From NCBI RefSeq assembly GCF_001655685.1, contig NZ_LYVF01000137.1, forward strand, positions 124,001 through 188,000: a DNA stretch of 64,000 nt, in the 5' to 3' direction. This DNA comes from Desulfotomaculum copahuensis. GTDB taxonomy: Bacteria > Bacillota > Desulfotomaculia > Desulfotomaculales > Desulfovirgulaceae. The translations under genes were made by a program, and so were the position numbers. Positions 46,065 to 55,600 of this stretch are shown in pieces. Position 1 is the stretch's first letter; the number at the start of each line of letters is the position of its first letter. The notes below the pieces were generated by a model. That model made no database searches, had not been told where the DNA came from, and saw only the letters and a program-made list of their open reading frames with translations.

Positions 46065-47912
46065 ATGAACAAGAAAAATAATGTGGAAAATAATTTGAGA
46101 CCGGTGGTCGGGATCGACTTGGGAACGACCAATTCCGCAATTGCCTGCATGCATCACGGCAAACCTGAAATCATCCCCTCACCACGGGGTGAGCGCATTA
46201 TCCCGTCGGTGGTGATGATCAACCCGCAGGGTAACATCATCGTCGGAGAGGATGCCCGGGCGGCGCTGATTGCCATGCCCAACCGCACGGTAGCGGCCGT
46301 AAAAAGAAAAATGGGTTCGAACGAACGCATTCCGATCGGCGACCGGGAATTGCTTCCCCAGGAAATTTCCGCGCTGATCCTGAAAGAACTGAAAAGCTAC
46401 GCAGACAACTGGTTCGGGGAGGGGGAAAAGGAAGCGGTGATCACCGTACCCGCCTACTTCACCGACGAACAGCGCCGGGCGACGAAACAAGCCGGGGAAT
46501 TGGCCGGTTTCATCGTCGAACGGATTATCAACGAGCCCACCGCCGCAGCCATGGCCTTTGGCTTGGCCCACCTGAAGGAGGACCGCTATATCCTGGTTTA
46601 TGACCTGGGCGGCGGAACTTTTGACGTGTCGGTGCTGGAAATGATGAGCGGCATCCTGGAAGTGAAGGCCTCCACCGGAAACAACCACCTGGGCGGCGAG
46701 GACTTCGACTGGCTGATTGTGGACTGGCTGGCCGAACAGATAATGGCGGAACACGGCATAGATCCGCGCGACGACATCCGTGCCAGGGCACTGTTGAAAG
46801 AGGAAGCCGAAAAAATCAAGATCAGGCTTTCACAGGAAGAATCACTCCAAATCTTCCTGCCCCTGGTAACCGTGAAGGATAACCAACCCGTCGGCATTTC
46901 CATTATATTCACCCGCGAACAATTCATTGCTCTGATTGACGACCTGCTGCTGCAAACAATGGATCTCGTGGGCCAGGCACTGAAAGACGCGGGTTTGAAA
47001 GCCAATGAGATAGACGAAATCATCCTGGTTGGCGGCTCCACCAGGATTCCCCGTGTACGTGCATTAATCCGCGACTACTTCGGAAAAGAACCCCGCTCCG
47101 ATGTGCATCCCGATGAGGCGGTGGCACTGGGAGCGGCCGTGCAGGCGGGCATCAAGTCGGGCCTTTTGGCCGAAAGCGGGCTCATCGTAACCGATGTAGC
47201 CCCCTTTTCCCTGGGCATTGCCGTTTTGAAAGAGTGGAAAGGGATCTCCGTGCGGCCGGGCGGGTTTCATGTGCTTATCCCGCGCAACACCACCATCCCG
47301 GTTACGCGAAGGGAAACTTTCTACACCGCATCGCCCGGCCAAACAGCCGCATCCATTGAAGTTTACCAGGGAGAGAACGAGTGGGTGAAAAACAACCACC
47401 CGCTGGGTGAATTCCTGCTTGAAGGTATCCCCCCCAACAGAGCCGGCGCGGAAGACATAGAAGTAACTTTCCATTATAATTTGAACGGCATCCTAGAAAT
47501 AACAGCCAGATGCGTTTCCAACAACAAGGAAATAAACGTCACGATTCAGGACGATTTGAATCGCAGTTCCGCGGAATCCTTTGAACTAAGCAAAGCCAGG
47601 ATTGAATCGCTTTTTAATGCTGCGGGCGGCGATGTACCTGATGATGGGATGGAAGATGAATGGGACTTAGATGACACACCGGAACCGGAAGAAGAATTAC
47701 CGGCCGAAGTGCTGCATGAAGAAGCATCCCGCCTCCGTGAGCGCGCCCTGGGGTTGTTGGAGGAATGCGGCGACGAATCACGGCCTGAAATTCAAAAACT
47801 AATCGCGCTGCTGGATGAGGCAATGACAAAAAACGACCTGGATGGATTGCAGGAAACCATTGACCGGGTCACAGACTTACTGATTGAAATAGAATTTCAG
47901 GAGGATGTCTAG
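46065..47912 (+). CDS. DnaK-like Hsp70 chaperone (divergent paralogue)
   Basis: 615 residues. The ATPase domain is intact: [44 protein letters not shown] and [14 protein letters not shown]. The substrate-binding domain contains [16 protein letters not shown]. The C-terminal lid is unusual: after residue ~520 an acidic stretch ([20 protein letters not shown]) separates the beta domain from a short helical end. The order here is grpE-dnaK-J-like without hrcA, and both partners are divergent, so this is probably a specialised Hsp70 rather than the housekeeping copy. Confidence 0.93.
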   Translation: MNKKNNVENNLRPVVGIDLGTTNSAIACMHHGKPEIIPSPRGERIIPSVVMINPQGNIIVGEDARAALIAMPNRTVAAVKRKMGSNERIPIGDRELLPQEISALILKELKSYADNWFGEGEKEAVITVPAYFTDEQRRATKQAGELAGFIVERIINEPTAAAMAFGLAHLKEDRYILVYDLGGGTFDVSVLEMMSGILEVKASTGNNHLGGEDFDWLIVDWLAEQIMAEHGIDPRDDIRARALLKEEAEKIKIRLSQEESLQIFLPLVTVKDNQPVGISIIFTREQFIALIDDLLLQTMDLVGQALKDAGLKANEIDEIILVGGSTRIPRVRALIRDYFGKEPRSDVHPDEAVALGAAVQAGIKSGLLAESGLIVTDVAPFSLGIAVLKEWKGISVRPGGFHVLIPRNTTIPVTRRETFYTASPGQTAASIEVYQGENEWVKNNHPLGEFLLEGIPPNRAGAEDIEVTFHYNLNGILEITARCVSNNKEINVTIQDDLNRSSAESFELSKARIESLFNAAGGDVPDDGMEDEWDLDDTPEPEEELPAEVLHEEASRLRERALGLLEECGDESRPEIQKLIALLDEAMTKNDLDGLQETIDRVTDLLIEIEFQEDV

Positions 47913-49175
47913 ATGGCCTTTGAAAGTAATTTCAGACGCAAAAAACGCAAACCAAAAGTAGAAAACTATTATAAAATCCTCGGCACCCGGGCCAATGCCG
48001 GCCCGGAGACGATCAAGAAAAGATATATTGAAGCGGTGAAGGCCTTTCCGCCGGAGACACATCCCGAGGAATTCCAGCAAATTCGCCGGGCCTATGAAAC
48101 GCTGCGGGATCCGGTTAAACGCAACGAGTATAATCTTTTACGCAAGTATGGCGGCCAGATTGAAGATGTGATGAATGACGCGTTCGAATTGGCCGAAGCC
48201 GGGAAATATAATCAAGCAGCCAATCTATTGAACCAGGTGTTGACGGTTTCTCCCGCCAGTTACCAGGCGCGTCTGGCTCTGGCCCAGATTTCACTGCTGC
48301 AGGGAGATGAAAGTTCCTTCCAGGAGCAGTTCCAGGCCGCCTATGATGTGATCCCGGAAGATAACAAGGCTGCTTTTTTGTGTATAAAAGCCCGGATGCT
48401 GATGGAAACGGACCGGGTGGAAGAGGCCGGGGAAGTATTAAAAGAGTTTCAAAGCCGTTATCCCGATCAAGTAACGGAACACCCGGGGCTGTTTTGTGAC
48501 GTTTATTTACGTCTCGGCATGAGAGAAGAAGCATGGGCAATGGCCCAGTCCGCGCTGCCGGAACAGGATTCCCCGTCCCCGGATGATATTTATCTTTTGA
48601 CCAACTGGTTTCATGTGCTTTTTGAAGCGGAAAAATGGCAGTTGCTTTCCGCTGCCCAGTCACGCATGCGTAAATTTTTAAAATCAATCAAAGACGAAGA
48701 GGATAAACAAATGATCCTGTCCATCCTTAAGGGGGAAAGCAAAGAATACTTCGAAGCGGGCCGTTTCCGGGAAGCCGCGATTATTATGGATTTCGCATAT
48801 TACCTCGACCACCGCAATCCCCGGCTCAAAGAGTACAACCACCGTCTGCAGGAAATGGCGCGGGTGGAAAAAGAAATCCATCGTATGCAGATGGACATTA
48901 AAATATTCCCCCTATTAAGCACTTACGCTGTCGAATGGTTCTATAGGGGTTTTATACCGGATGAAGACATTCAATCTTTATGGAACATTATTCCACCAGA
49001 ATTCAATATGCCGCCCGGAAAAGACCTTTACAATGACGAAATGTTAGCCGAAAGCATTAACTATTTAAAAAGAAAATATCCTCTTACCTACCGTTACTTT
49101 CAGGAAGACTGGGAGCAAATGTTCAGAGAAAGAACCGCGCATCTCAACCGCGAATCCAGAAGAAAATTACGGTAA
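47913..49175 (+). CDS. J-domain-like / TPR protein lacking the HPD motif
   Basis: 420 residues; ATG directly follows the dnaK stop and AGGAGG lies 8 nt upstream. Residues ~18-75 align with a J domain (YYKILGTRANAGPETIKKRY, then IRRAYETLRDPVKRNEY), but the essential HPD tripeptide is replaced by PPE (residues 46-48, in AFPPETHPEEF). The remainder is helical with TPR-like repeats (FELAEAGKYNQAANLLNQVL) to ~residue 300 and a C-terminal region of unknown type. Since HPD triggers Hsp70 ATP hydrolysis, this protein may instead recruit clients or scaffold the complex. Confidence 0.82.
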   Translation: MAFESNFRRKKRKPKVENYYKILGTRANAGPETIKKRYIEAVKAFPPETHPEEFQQIRRAYETLRDPVKRNEYNLLRKYGGQIEDVMNDAFELAEAGKYNQAANLLNQVLTVSPASYQARLALAQISLLQGDESSFQEQFQAAYDVIPEDNKAAFLCIKARMLMETDRVEEAGEVLKEFQSRYPDQVTEHPGLFCDVYLRLGMREEAWAMAQSALPEQDSPSPDDIYLLTNWFHVLFEAEKWQLLSAAQSRMRKFLKSIKDEEDKQMILSILKGESKEYFEAGRFREAAIIMDFAYYLDHRNPRLKEYNHRLQEMARVEKEIHRMQMDIKIFPLLSTYAVEWFYRGFIPDEDIQSLWNIIPPEFNMPPGKDLYNDEMLAESINYLKRKYPLTYRYFQEDWEQMFRERTAHLNRESRRKLR

Positions 49176-49315
49176 GGAATATCCCGGAAACGATTTTCTA
49201 ACGGCTACCAAAAAGTGAACCAGTGATATCGCGATAAACCCATGTGAAGGCATGAAAGGAACACTCCTGTCTTTGATAACAAGTTTGCCGGTACTCCCAT
49301 CAGTTATCCAGCCAA

Positions 49316-49490
49316 CTGAAAAGCAACAGGGTTTTAACCCCGCAACTTTATAATACCAAGTCCATGAACCAATCGATGTCAGATAAAATCAACATTTATT
49401 TTCCTGCAGCATTGCCGTCTCCTGCCGGTTTCCAAGAAATATTTTGCCGTCAGGGAATTCCTTATTCCCCGGACATTGGTTAAAATACGG
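49316..49490 (+). repeat. Dispersed repeat, copy 1
   Basis: About 170 nt that align, by eye at roughly three-quarters identity, with 57447-57622 in the same orientation. Shared blocks include CCCCGCAACTTTA, GTCAGATAAAATCAA, GCCGTCTCCTGCCG and GTTAAAATA. No terminal inverted repeats were seen. Its right end runs into the truncated AAA ATPase frame. Confidence 0.7.
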
Positions 49491-49908
49491 AAATTTTTAT
49501 ACTCCCGACGACAAACACTGTTATCTGGTACTGGTTTATCGCGACGGTTTAAGCGTCCCGTCATGGATGGCATCCGACGGCACGCTGCGCCTCCTGGCGC
49601 TCACTTTGCCCGCTTACCTTCCAGATTTTAAAGGAATTTATTTGATTGAAGAACCGGAAAACGGTATTCATCCCCGGGCAGTTGAAGCCATGTTTCAGTC
49701 CCTGTCGTCCGTTTATAATGCACAAATTCTCCTGGCTACCCATTCTCCTGTTATTTTAAGCCAGGCCGGGGCGGATAATATCCTTTGCTTTGCCAGAACT
49801 GCCAACGGGGCCACGGATATTGTTCCGGGCAACAAACACCCGGCGCTTAGAGAATGGCGGGGAGAAACCAACCTGAGTGTTCTTTTTGCCGGGGGTGTTC
49901 TGGGATGA
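49444..49908 (+). pseudogene. AAA ATPase, C-terminal fragment (second relic)
   Basis: 154 codons that read as the C-terminal third of an AAA ATPase: VPSWMASDGTLRLLALTLPA (signature-like), IYLIEEPENGIHPRAVEAMF (Walker B), LLATHSPVIL (switch) and WRGETNLSVLFAGGVLG. Walker A is absent; the upstream frame is replaced by repeat copy 1, so the gene was cut there. A TTG at 49444 has no good SD, and a functional product is unlikely. Confidence 0.75.
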
Positions 49909-49952
49909 TCAAGGATCTGGCGGTTCTTGTCGCTCGCACCGCATTGAAATAA
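49905..49952 (+). pseudogene. Relic of the ATPase partner gene (15 codons)
   Basis: ATG overlaps the ATPase stop (ATGA) and encodes MIKDLAVLVARTALK before TAA. The first ten residues read like the opening of a real partner protein; the frame then ends, which suggests a deletion soon after the start. The identity of the lost gene is inference. Confidence 0.45.
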
Positions 49953-49977
49953 GTACATGCAGACGTGGGGGATTACT

Positions 49978-50703
49978 TTGCGCATAGGTATAGCCCAGAT
50001 GTTTATTACGGACAGTCTCCAAAATAATGAGACCGCTATTTTACAACTGGCTGATGAGGCGGCACGCAAGGGGATAGAAATACTGGCCTGCCCGGAAATG
50101 TGTCTGACGGGATATAATCCAGAAACCCTCGGCCGGCCCGGTTTCAATAATGAACTGGCCGCTTCCCTGGCCCGCATTGCCCGGGCGGCCCGGGAGCTAA
50201 ACCTGGGCATAATTTTCGGCCGGGCGGAATTTTGCGGCGAAAAATTGTTTAACACCGCCTCCATATTTCTTCCTGACGGCTCCAACTTTAACTACCGTAA
50301 GATGCACCTGACTGAAATTGAAACCGAATATTTTTCACCGGGCACCAGCCCGCTGGTTTTTAACTTTAAAAATCACAAATTCGGCCTGATCATCTGCCGC
50401 GACCAGAATTCCCCGGAACTGGCCCGCAGCCTAGCTGCAGCCGGGGCGGAAGCAATATTTATCCTGGCGGCCCACTATTACAATCCAGCCGAGGCCCGCT
50501 GGAAGCTGCCGAAGAACCGTGCCCTGCCCATCGCCCGGGCGGTGGAAAACCATTTTTATGTGCTGCTGGCCAACGCCGTGGGCTGCCATCTGGGCATGGT
50601 CAGTCTGGGCAACAGCCTGATTGCCGGCCCGGATGGCAGTCTGGTCGTTATGGGAGATGAAACATCAGAAACAATCCTCGCCTGTGAATTTAAACCGGAT
50701 TAA
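49978..50703 (+). CDS. Carbon-nitrogen hydrolase (nitrilase superfamily)
   Basis: About 241 residues with the Glu-Lys-Cys triad visible: Glu in LACPEMCLTGYNP, Lys in NYRKMHLTE and Cys in LIICRDQNSPE. Members hydrolyse amides or nitriles; branch and substrate cannot be told. The TTG at 49978 has GGGGG at good spacing; an in-frame ATG at 49957 is an alternative. It is slightly shorter than typical (260-280). It appears intact amid relics. Confidence 0.85.
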   Translation: MRIGIAQMFITDSLQNNETAILQLADEAARKGIEILACPEMCLTGYNPETLGRPGFNNELAASLARIARAARELNLGIIFGRAEFCGEKLFNTASIFLPDGSNFNYRKMHLTEIETEYFSPGTSPLVFNFKNHKFGLIICRDQNSPELARSLAAAGAEAIFILAAHYYNPAEARWKLPKNRALPIARAVENHFYVLLANAVGCHLGMVSLGNSLIAGPDGSLVVMGDETSETILACEFKPD

Positions 50704-50822
50704 GAAAGCTGGCCTTACGCCGCAAAGCGACAGCGGAAAATGCCGGAGTAATTAAGGGAATCCGGCAAAACATGCCGGACACCTTGAAAAAGCCGGAAAA
50801 AACATACTTAATTTACAGCTGA

Positions 50823-51440
50823 TCATACTTCCTTGAGCAGTAACTCACTCAACGGCAACCGGGGCCGGAACGGCGGGTCCTGATCCGGGAACCCCACCGG
50901 CAGCAGGGCCACAACCAGGATGTTTTCGCCCAGGTGCAGCAACTCCTTCACTTCTCCCTGCCTGAACATCATGACCCAGCAACTGCCCAACCCCAGATCA
51001 GCAGCCCGCAGGGCTATATGCTCAATGGCAATGGCTACGTTCAAGGAGGCATATGCTTTTGCCGCTTCGCCATCCCGTGACCTCGCCCGCGCCCGGGCAT
51101 ATTTTTGAAAATGTTCATCATCCAGCCCGCTATCCAGAAAAGCCCCCGCTTCCCTTAGTTCCGCCATACGCTTTTCCCTGGCCGTCAGGGCGTTTAAATC
51201 GGCACAACAGACAATGGTTACCGGAGCCCGGGCAACGAATTTAAGTCCGTATGTACAGGCCCCAAGCTTTTCCCGCATCTCCCGGCTTTTCACGACGACA
51301 AAACGCCAGGGCTGAATGTTTGTCCCCGAAGGAGCCAGTCTCGCCGCTTCCAGCAACCCGGTGATATATTCATCCGGAACCGGGTCCGGCTTAAACTTGC
51401 GAATGCTTTTACGCTTTAGCAGCAACTCCTGAAATTCCAC
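50823..51440 (-). CDS. Nitroreductase family protein
   Basis: 205 residues of FMN-dependent nitroreductase type. The N-terminus LLLKRKSIRKFKPDPVPDEYI and APSGTNIQPWRFVVVKSRE hold the FMN-phosphate-binding residues, and DLGLGSCWVMMF is the second conserved part. It reduces quinones, flavins or nitro compounds with NAD(P)H; natural substrate unknown. The GTG at 51440 follows GGAGG by 8 nt; the longer frame to 51518 is not family-like. Confidence 0.9.
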   Translation of the reverse strand: MEFQELLLKRKSIRKFKPDPVPDEYITGLLEAARLAPSGTNIQPWRFVVVKSREMREKLGACTYGLKFVARAPVTIVCCADLNALTAREKRMAELREAGAFLDSGLDDEHFQKYARARARSRDGEAAKAYASLNVAIAIEHIALRAADLGLGSCWVMMFRQGEVKELLHLGENILVVALLPVGFPDQDPPFRPRLPLSELLLKEV

Positions 51441-51532
51441 TTTTTTTACCTCCAATACGATTGTTGCTCCATGAGCTGCCTGTCCGGGGAGCAAGTGCAT
51501 TACCGGTGCCAGCCACACAGGCCAGCACTGAA

Positions 51533-51946
51533 TTAACGGCCCGTCAGGGCGCTTCTGACCGTACAGAGAACAAATTCCGCATCTTTAATAGCCATATCCG
51601 CATCCGTCGAATCATACTCTTCCGTGGGGATAAAATCTTCAGCGCCATAAAAGCTGAGTTCCCTTTCTTTACGCAGCCGTTTGGAAATCCGCTTTATTTC
51701 ATCCAATGAATTATTCAGTGCAGGAGGCAAAAGCCGGCGGTGTTTTTCCAGCACCCGGCCCACATCATGGATTTTGGGCACTTCCACCCCGATGGTCCTT
51801 AATACTGCTTTTAACAAAAGCTCAACCAGCTCTTGAGCTTCCCGGACGACATCGGAATAGGCACCGTTTTCCTTGTAGAAGCCAAGCGCTTTAAAGCGGA
51901 CTTCCGCTTTTGTCAGGTAGGCGGCGGTCAGCTCATCTTTTTTCAA
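51533..51946 (-). CDS. HEPN-domain protein
   Basis: 137 residues from a TTG at 51946 (GGGAGG 8 nt upstream) whose first bases overlap the stop of the MNT gene (TTGA). The helical HEPN pattern is visible in TKAEVRFKALGFYKENGAYS, VVREAQELVELLLKAVLRTI and the late helix with RKERELSFYGAEDF. The RNase motif R-x4-6-H of toxic HEPN proteins is not seen, so catalytic activity is doubtful. With the upstream nucleotidyltransferase it forms a MNT-HEPN pair. Confidence 0.85.
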   Translation of the reverse strand: MKKDELTAAYLTKAEVRFKALGFYKENGAYSDVVREAQELVELLLKAVLRTIGVEVPKIHDVGRVLEKHRRLLPPALNNSLDEIKRISKRLRKERELSFYGAEDFIPTEEYDSTDADMAIKDAEFVLCTVRSALTGR

Positions 51947-52464
51947 AGATTCATCCCTCCCGGAAAGCCTATTTTGGCCGTTTGCCACTCCCAGGTGTTG
52001 GCACGACGTACTTTACCCGCTTCGGCCTGTTGCAGGATATGTTGCGTGGAATTAATTATATACCTGATCAAGCTGTCCGGATCGTAAATTATTAAATGAT
52101 CTTGAACCAAATCGTAATATACAGGCTGAATTTTTAAGGCCTCTTCCCTGGTCAGGATGTATGGCGAAAGATCACAAAGAATTTCATCCTGTTCATAGAT
52201 CTCCTGAGCCAGAGGTTCATGTTTCATTTCCACGTTCTCCACAAAATCTTTGATCCGGCAGCTAAAGCCGGGAGCCTTTTTCAAAATAATCAACAGATCC
52301 AGGTCTGAATTTTTACGGTTTTCATAACGGGCATAGGAGCCGAAAATGGCGCATCCAAGAAGACTATCTCCATAATAATCGGCAATTTCATTCAGGATGG
52401 CGATAATATACTGCCGGTGACGCATGGAAAATGTCTTTAATTTTATAGATAAATTTTCATTCAT
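51943..52464 (-). CDS. Minimal nucleotidyltransferase (MNT)
   Basis: 173 residues. The nucleotidyltransferase motif is complete: GSYARYENRKNSDLDLLI, with the two metal-binding Asp residues in SDLDL. In MNT-HEPN modules this protein acts as antitoxin, modifying the HEPN partner with AMP. The ATG at 52464 is preferred (GGGGTGATGGTG upstream) over in-frame codons up to 52473. Translationally coupled to the HEPN gene. Confidence 0.9.
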   Translation of the reverse strand: MNENLSIKLKTFSMRHRQYIIAILNEIADYYGDSLLGCAIFGSYARYENRKNSDLDLLIILKKAPGFSCRIKDFVENVEMKHEPLAQEIYEQDEILCDLSPYILTREEALKIQPVYYDLVQDHLIIYDPDSLIRYIINSTQHILQQAEAGKVRRANTWEWQTAKIGFPGGMNL

Positions 52465-52671
52465 CACCATCACCCCAAAATGATCATTAAGACGAACACC
52501 GGATGCCGCTTCGCACCTGACAGCAACCTGACAGCATTCTTTTTTCCTTAGATGCCTTGTTCTTTATTTTTCCCCTGAAAACCAGAAAAAGCAATAATTA
52601 ATACATAGTATCTGAACGCCGGCAAGCCAACGTCAGACCCAATCAAAATTCAGGTAAAACCGGGCGCCTTT

Positions 52672-55600
52672 TTACCGGCATCGATCATACGAGTTAACCG
52701 GTTCGTTAACCGAAACAAGCCCTCTCCTGCTCCTGACTCGCTCTGTGCCCGTAAATGGAAGCAAAGTACCTCTTTCACCCGTTTTTTCTTTTAATAGGGA
52801 AGATACAACCCTGTGCTCGGTATGCATGCTCTCCGGCGCTCCTTCGGCCCCGATTGGTTCTATACCGAGCCCGGCCAATGTATTCAATAGATCGTCCAGT
52901 ATCTCCTGCCGCCGACGGATGAAGGCGGAGGCGAAACAGCGCCAGAACACCCAACCGGCGCGTTCAAGGATTCGCTGACGATTCATATCCTCCACCCATT
53001 TGTCCGCGCCGTGATACTTGTCGCCGTCGCATTCCACCGCCAGCCGGGCGTCGTTATGCCCCTCCACCACCATGTCGATGCGGTAATGGCCCACCTTTAC
53101 TTGCGGTATCACCCGGTAGCCGCGCTGCGTGAGTTCGTCATACAACTCGCGTTCGAATGGCGACTCGCAAAGCTTGCGCAGGTCCGCCAGGCGAACCTCG
53201 TCCTGCGCGAAAGGTGCAGTGAAATGGGCAATCAGACTGCGGCGCAACCGGTCGGCATTGCTCAAGTCCTCCAGGCTCACTGAACGCACCAGGTACATGC
53301 GGTCCCTTGCCCGTGAAGCGGCCACATTGAAACGCTGAGCGAATGTATCGCGGGATAACGCTATCCCAATGTTGTTGGGCGCTGATACCATGGAGAGAAA
53401 CATGATGTCGCGTTCTTTGCCTTGAAACGTGCGTGCATCGCCACAAGTGATACGGTGACGTTCAATAACTCCCGGCTCAAGTTCGCCGGTCAGCCATTCC
53501 CAGATCAGCCGGGCCTGCTTGTCGGCAAGCAGTGAGACGACGCCGATCGACCGCCCTTCCATGTCCGGATCGGCAACAATCGCCTTAACTTCTTCGATGA
53601 TGAAGCGCGCCTCAGGCTTGTTGACGTCGCCTTCGCGGTACCCGTCTTCAACCAGCACGTCGACAAGGGGCGGATCGAGACGTTCGGAGGCTTTTGGAAG
53701 GCGTAGCGGCCGCAGTTCGTGATTGTAAAATTCACGCTTGGAATACTCAATAATCGGTCCGACGCTCCGGAAATGCTCTTTCAGCATCACCGCGCTCCCG
53801 GCAAACACCACTTTGAACAGGTCGTAAATGGAACGCTCGGGAGACATCTGCGCCCGGTAAGTTTCCACCTGATTGCCGAGGAAACGGGTCATGAGCCTGC
53901 GCACTTTCTCCTCCTCCAGACCTATTCCATCAGGCGATACCTGCTTGTCATCACCGACTATCAGCACTTTCTTTGCCCGTAAGAGAGCGGGCAAAGCAGT
54001 AAGATCAGACTGCGATGCTTCGTCGATAATGACAAGGTCAAAGCAACCGAGTTCCGCAGGCAGTGATTCCGACACCCGGTAGTGGGGCATGATCCAGCAT
54101 GGCACTGCGGGATTAGCTTGAGCAGCTGCCATGCGGGCATCTTGCCGGTAGCGCACCGCGCGCTTGCCCGTGCCTTTAGCGGCTTTAATGGCGACGAGAT
54201 AGGCCTGCAAGGCTGACCGGATGCTGGGGGTGGCATTCTCAGCCAGTTTAAGCCACGTACGCTTCACCACCAAGTCACGGTAGGTCCGGGACAAGTCACT
54301 TTCGACGTTACGGCGTTCTTTAGCGAGATTTTTTAAATTTTCCTGAACATCAACCGACTCAAGATAAGTCGCCAGACGCCTCAACCGCCAGGATGCACGC
54401 CAGTTATCCGGAAGCAGGCGATCCACTGTACCCGTGAACGGCTGTTTCAGTATTGCGGCATATTTTGGCGCTCCCGAAGCTTCCACCTTGCCGCAGACCT
54501 CGCGCACAACGGCAAGATGTACGCTCAAACCGAGCACGCGTGAGAGTTCCGCCATTAACGCCGTCCAGCCGGCCTGCATCTGTGCGTCCGTAACCGCCGG
54601 ATTGCCCAGCCTCCCGGCGAGGAAACCGCGTATATCATCGACTACCCGCCCGGTCCGGCCCTCCAGGATCTTCTGGATGCGCTCCTTGTTGACCCATACG
54701 TTGGCCAAACGGTTTTTCGTAAGATGATGCTGAAGCGCCATCTCCAGTTCAGACAACCGTTCTTCATCATCCGCCACTTCACGGACATGCGGCCAGTTGG
54801 GAAAAACAAGGAAAGCCTTACTGCGGAGGGCGCCCTCCGCAGCGACAATGTCTTTAACCTTACAATAATGGGCAAAACCCTGAACAGCGGCCAGACCGTC
54901 TTCCGGTTTATCGTCCGGCAAAGCTTCAAGAGGAAGTTCCCGGGCAAGCGCATTCCAGCGTATGGCCAGTTCACGCAGGGATTTCAACCAGTTGAGGTAG
55001 GCGGCGACATGTCTCCAGTCTTCAGCACCAACAGGTGGATTACTGAGGATGCGGATGCTATCCAGCAATTTTTTCTGTCCATTTTTCCCGAACAGCCCTT
55101 TCAAACCAAAAGGCCTTTTGCCCCCGGCGAGATTGCCCACTGCTTCAACCAATTCGGGATCAAGTTCCATGCCGGCCGGTGTGTCAACCGGCCGCTCCAG
55201 AAACACCTTGCGCTGCTCAATTACCTGATCATACCCGGTGCGGAGATTTTCCATCAATTGCAGCAGATCTTCATTGCCTGTACTGAGCAGCCATTGGCGC
55301 ATGGCGTCTGTCCAAGAGCAGCCTGCCTGCTTGATCTCATTGCGCTGGTTCCGCAAATTTTCAATTTCCAGGAGCAGTTGCCGGGCGCAGGCCAGCGTTT
55401 CCTGGCTTGAATCGGCCAGCGCCGGGACATCGCCATTATCAATACGCTTTTTGAACTCTTCGAACCGGGAAAGGTCGCGGTGGACTACAAGCAATGTACT
55501 GGCATCAGGAAATTCAACCAACTGCGGAAGGGAGGTGTCAAGATAATCAATGTCGGGCCCCAAGATGCGCCGTGCTTCGCGCAACCGGACAATGTCCGCA

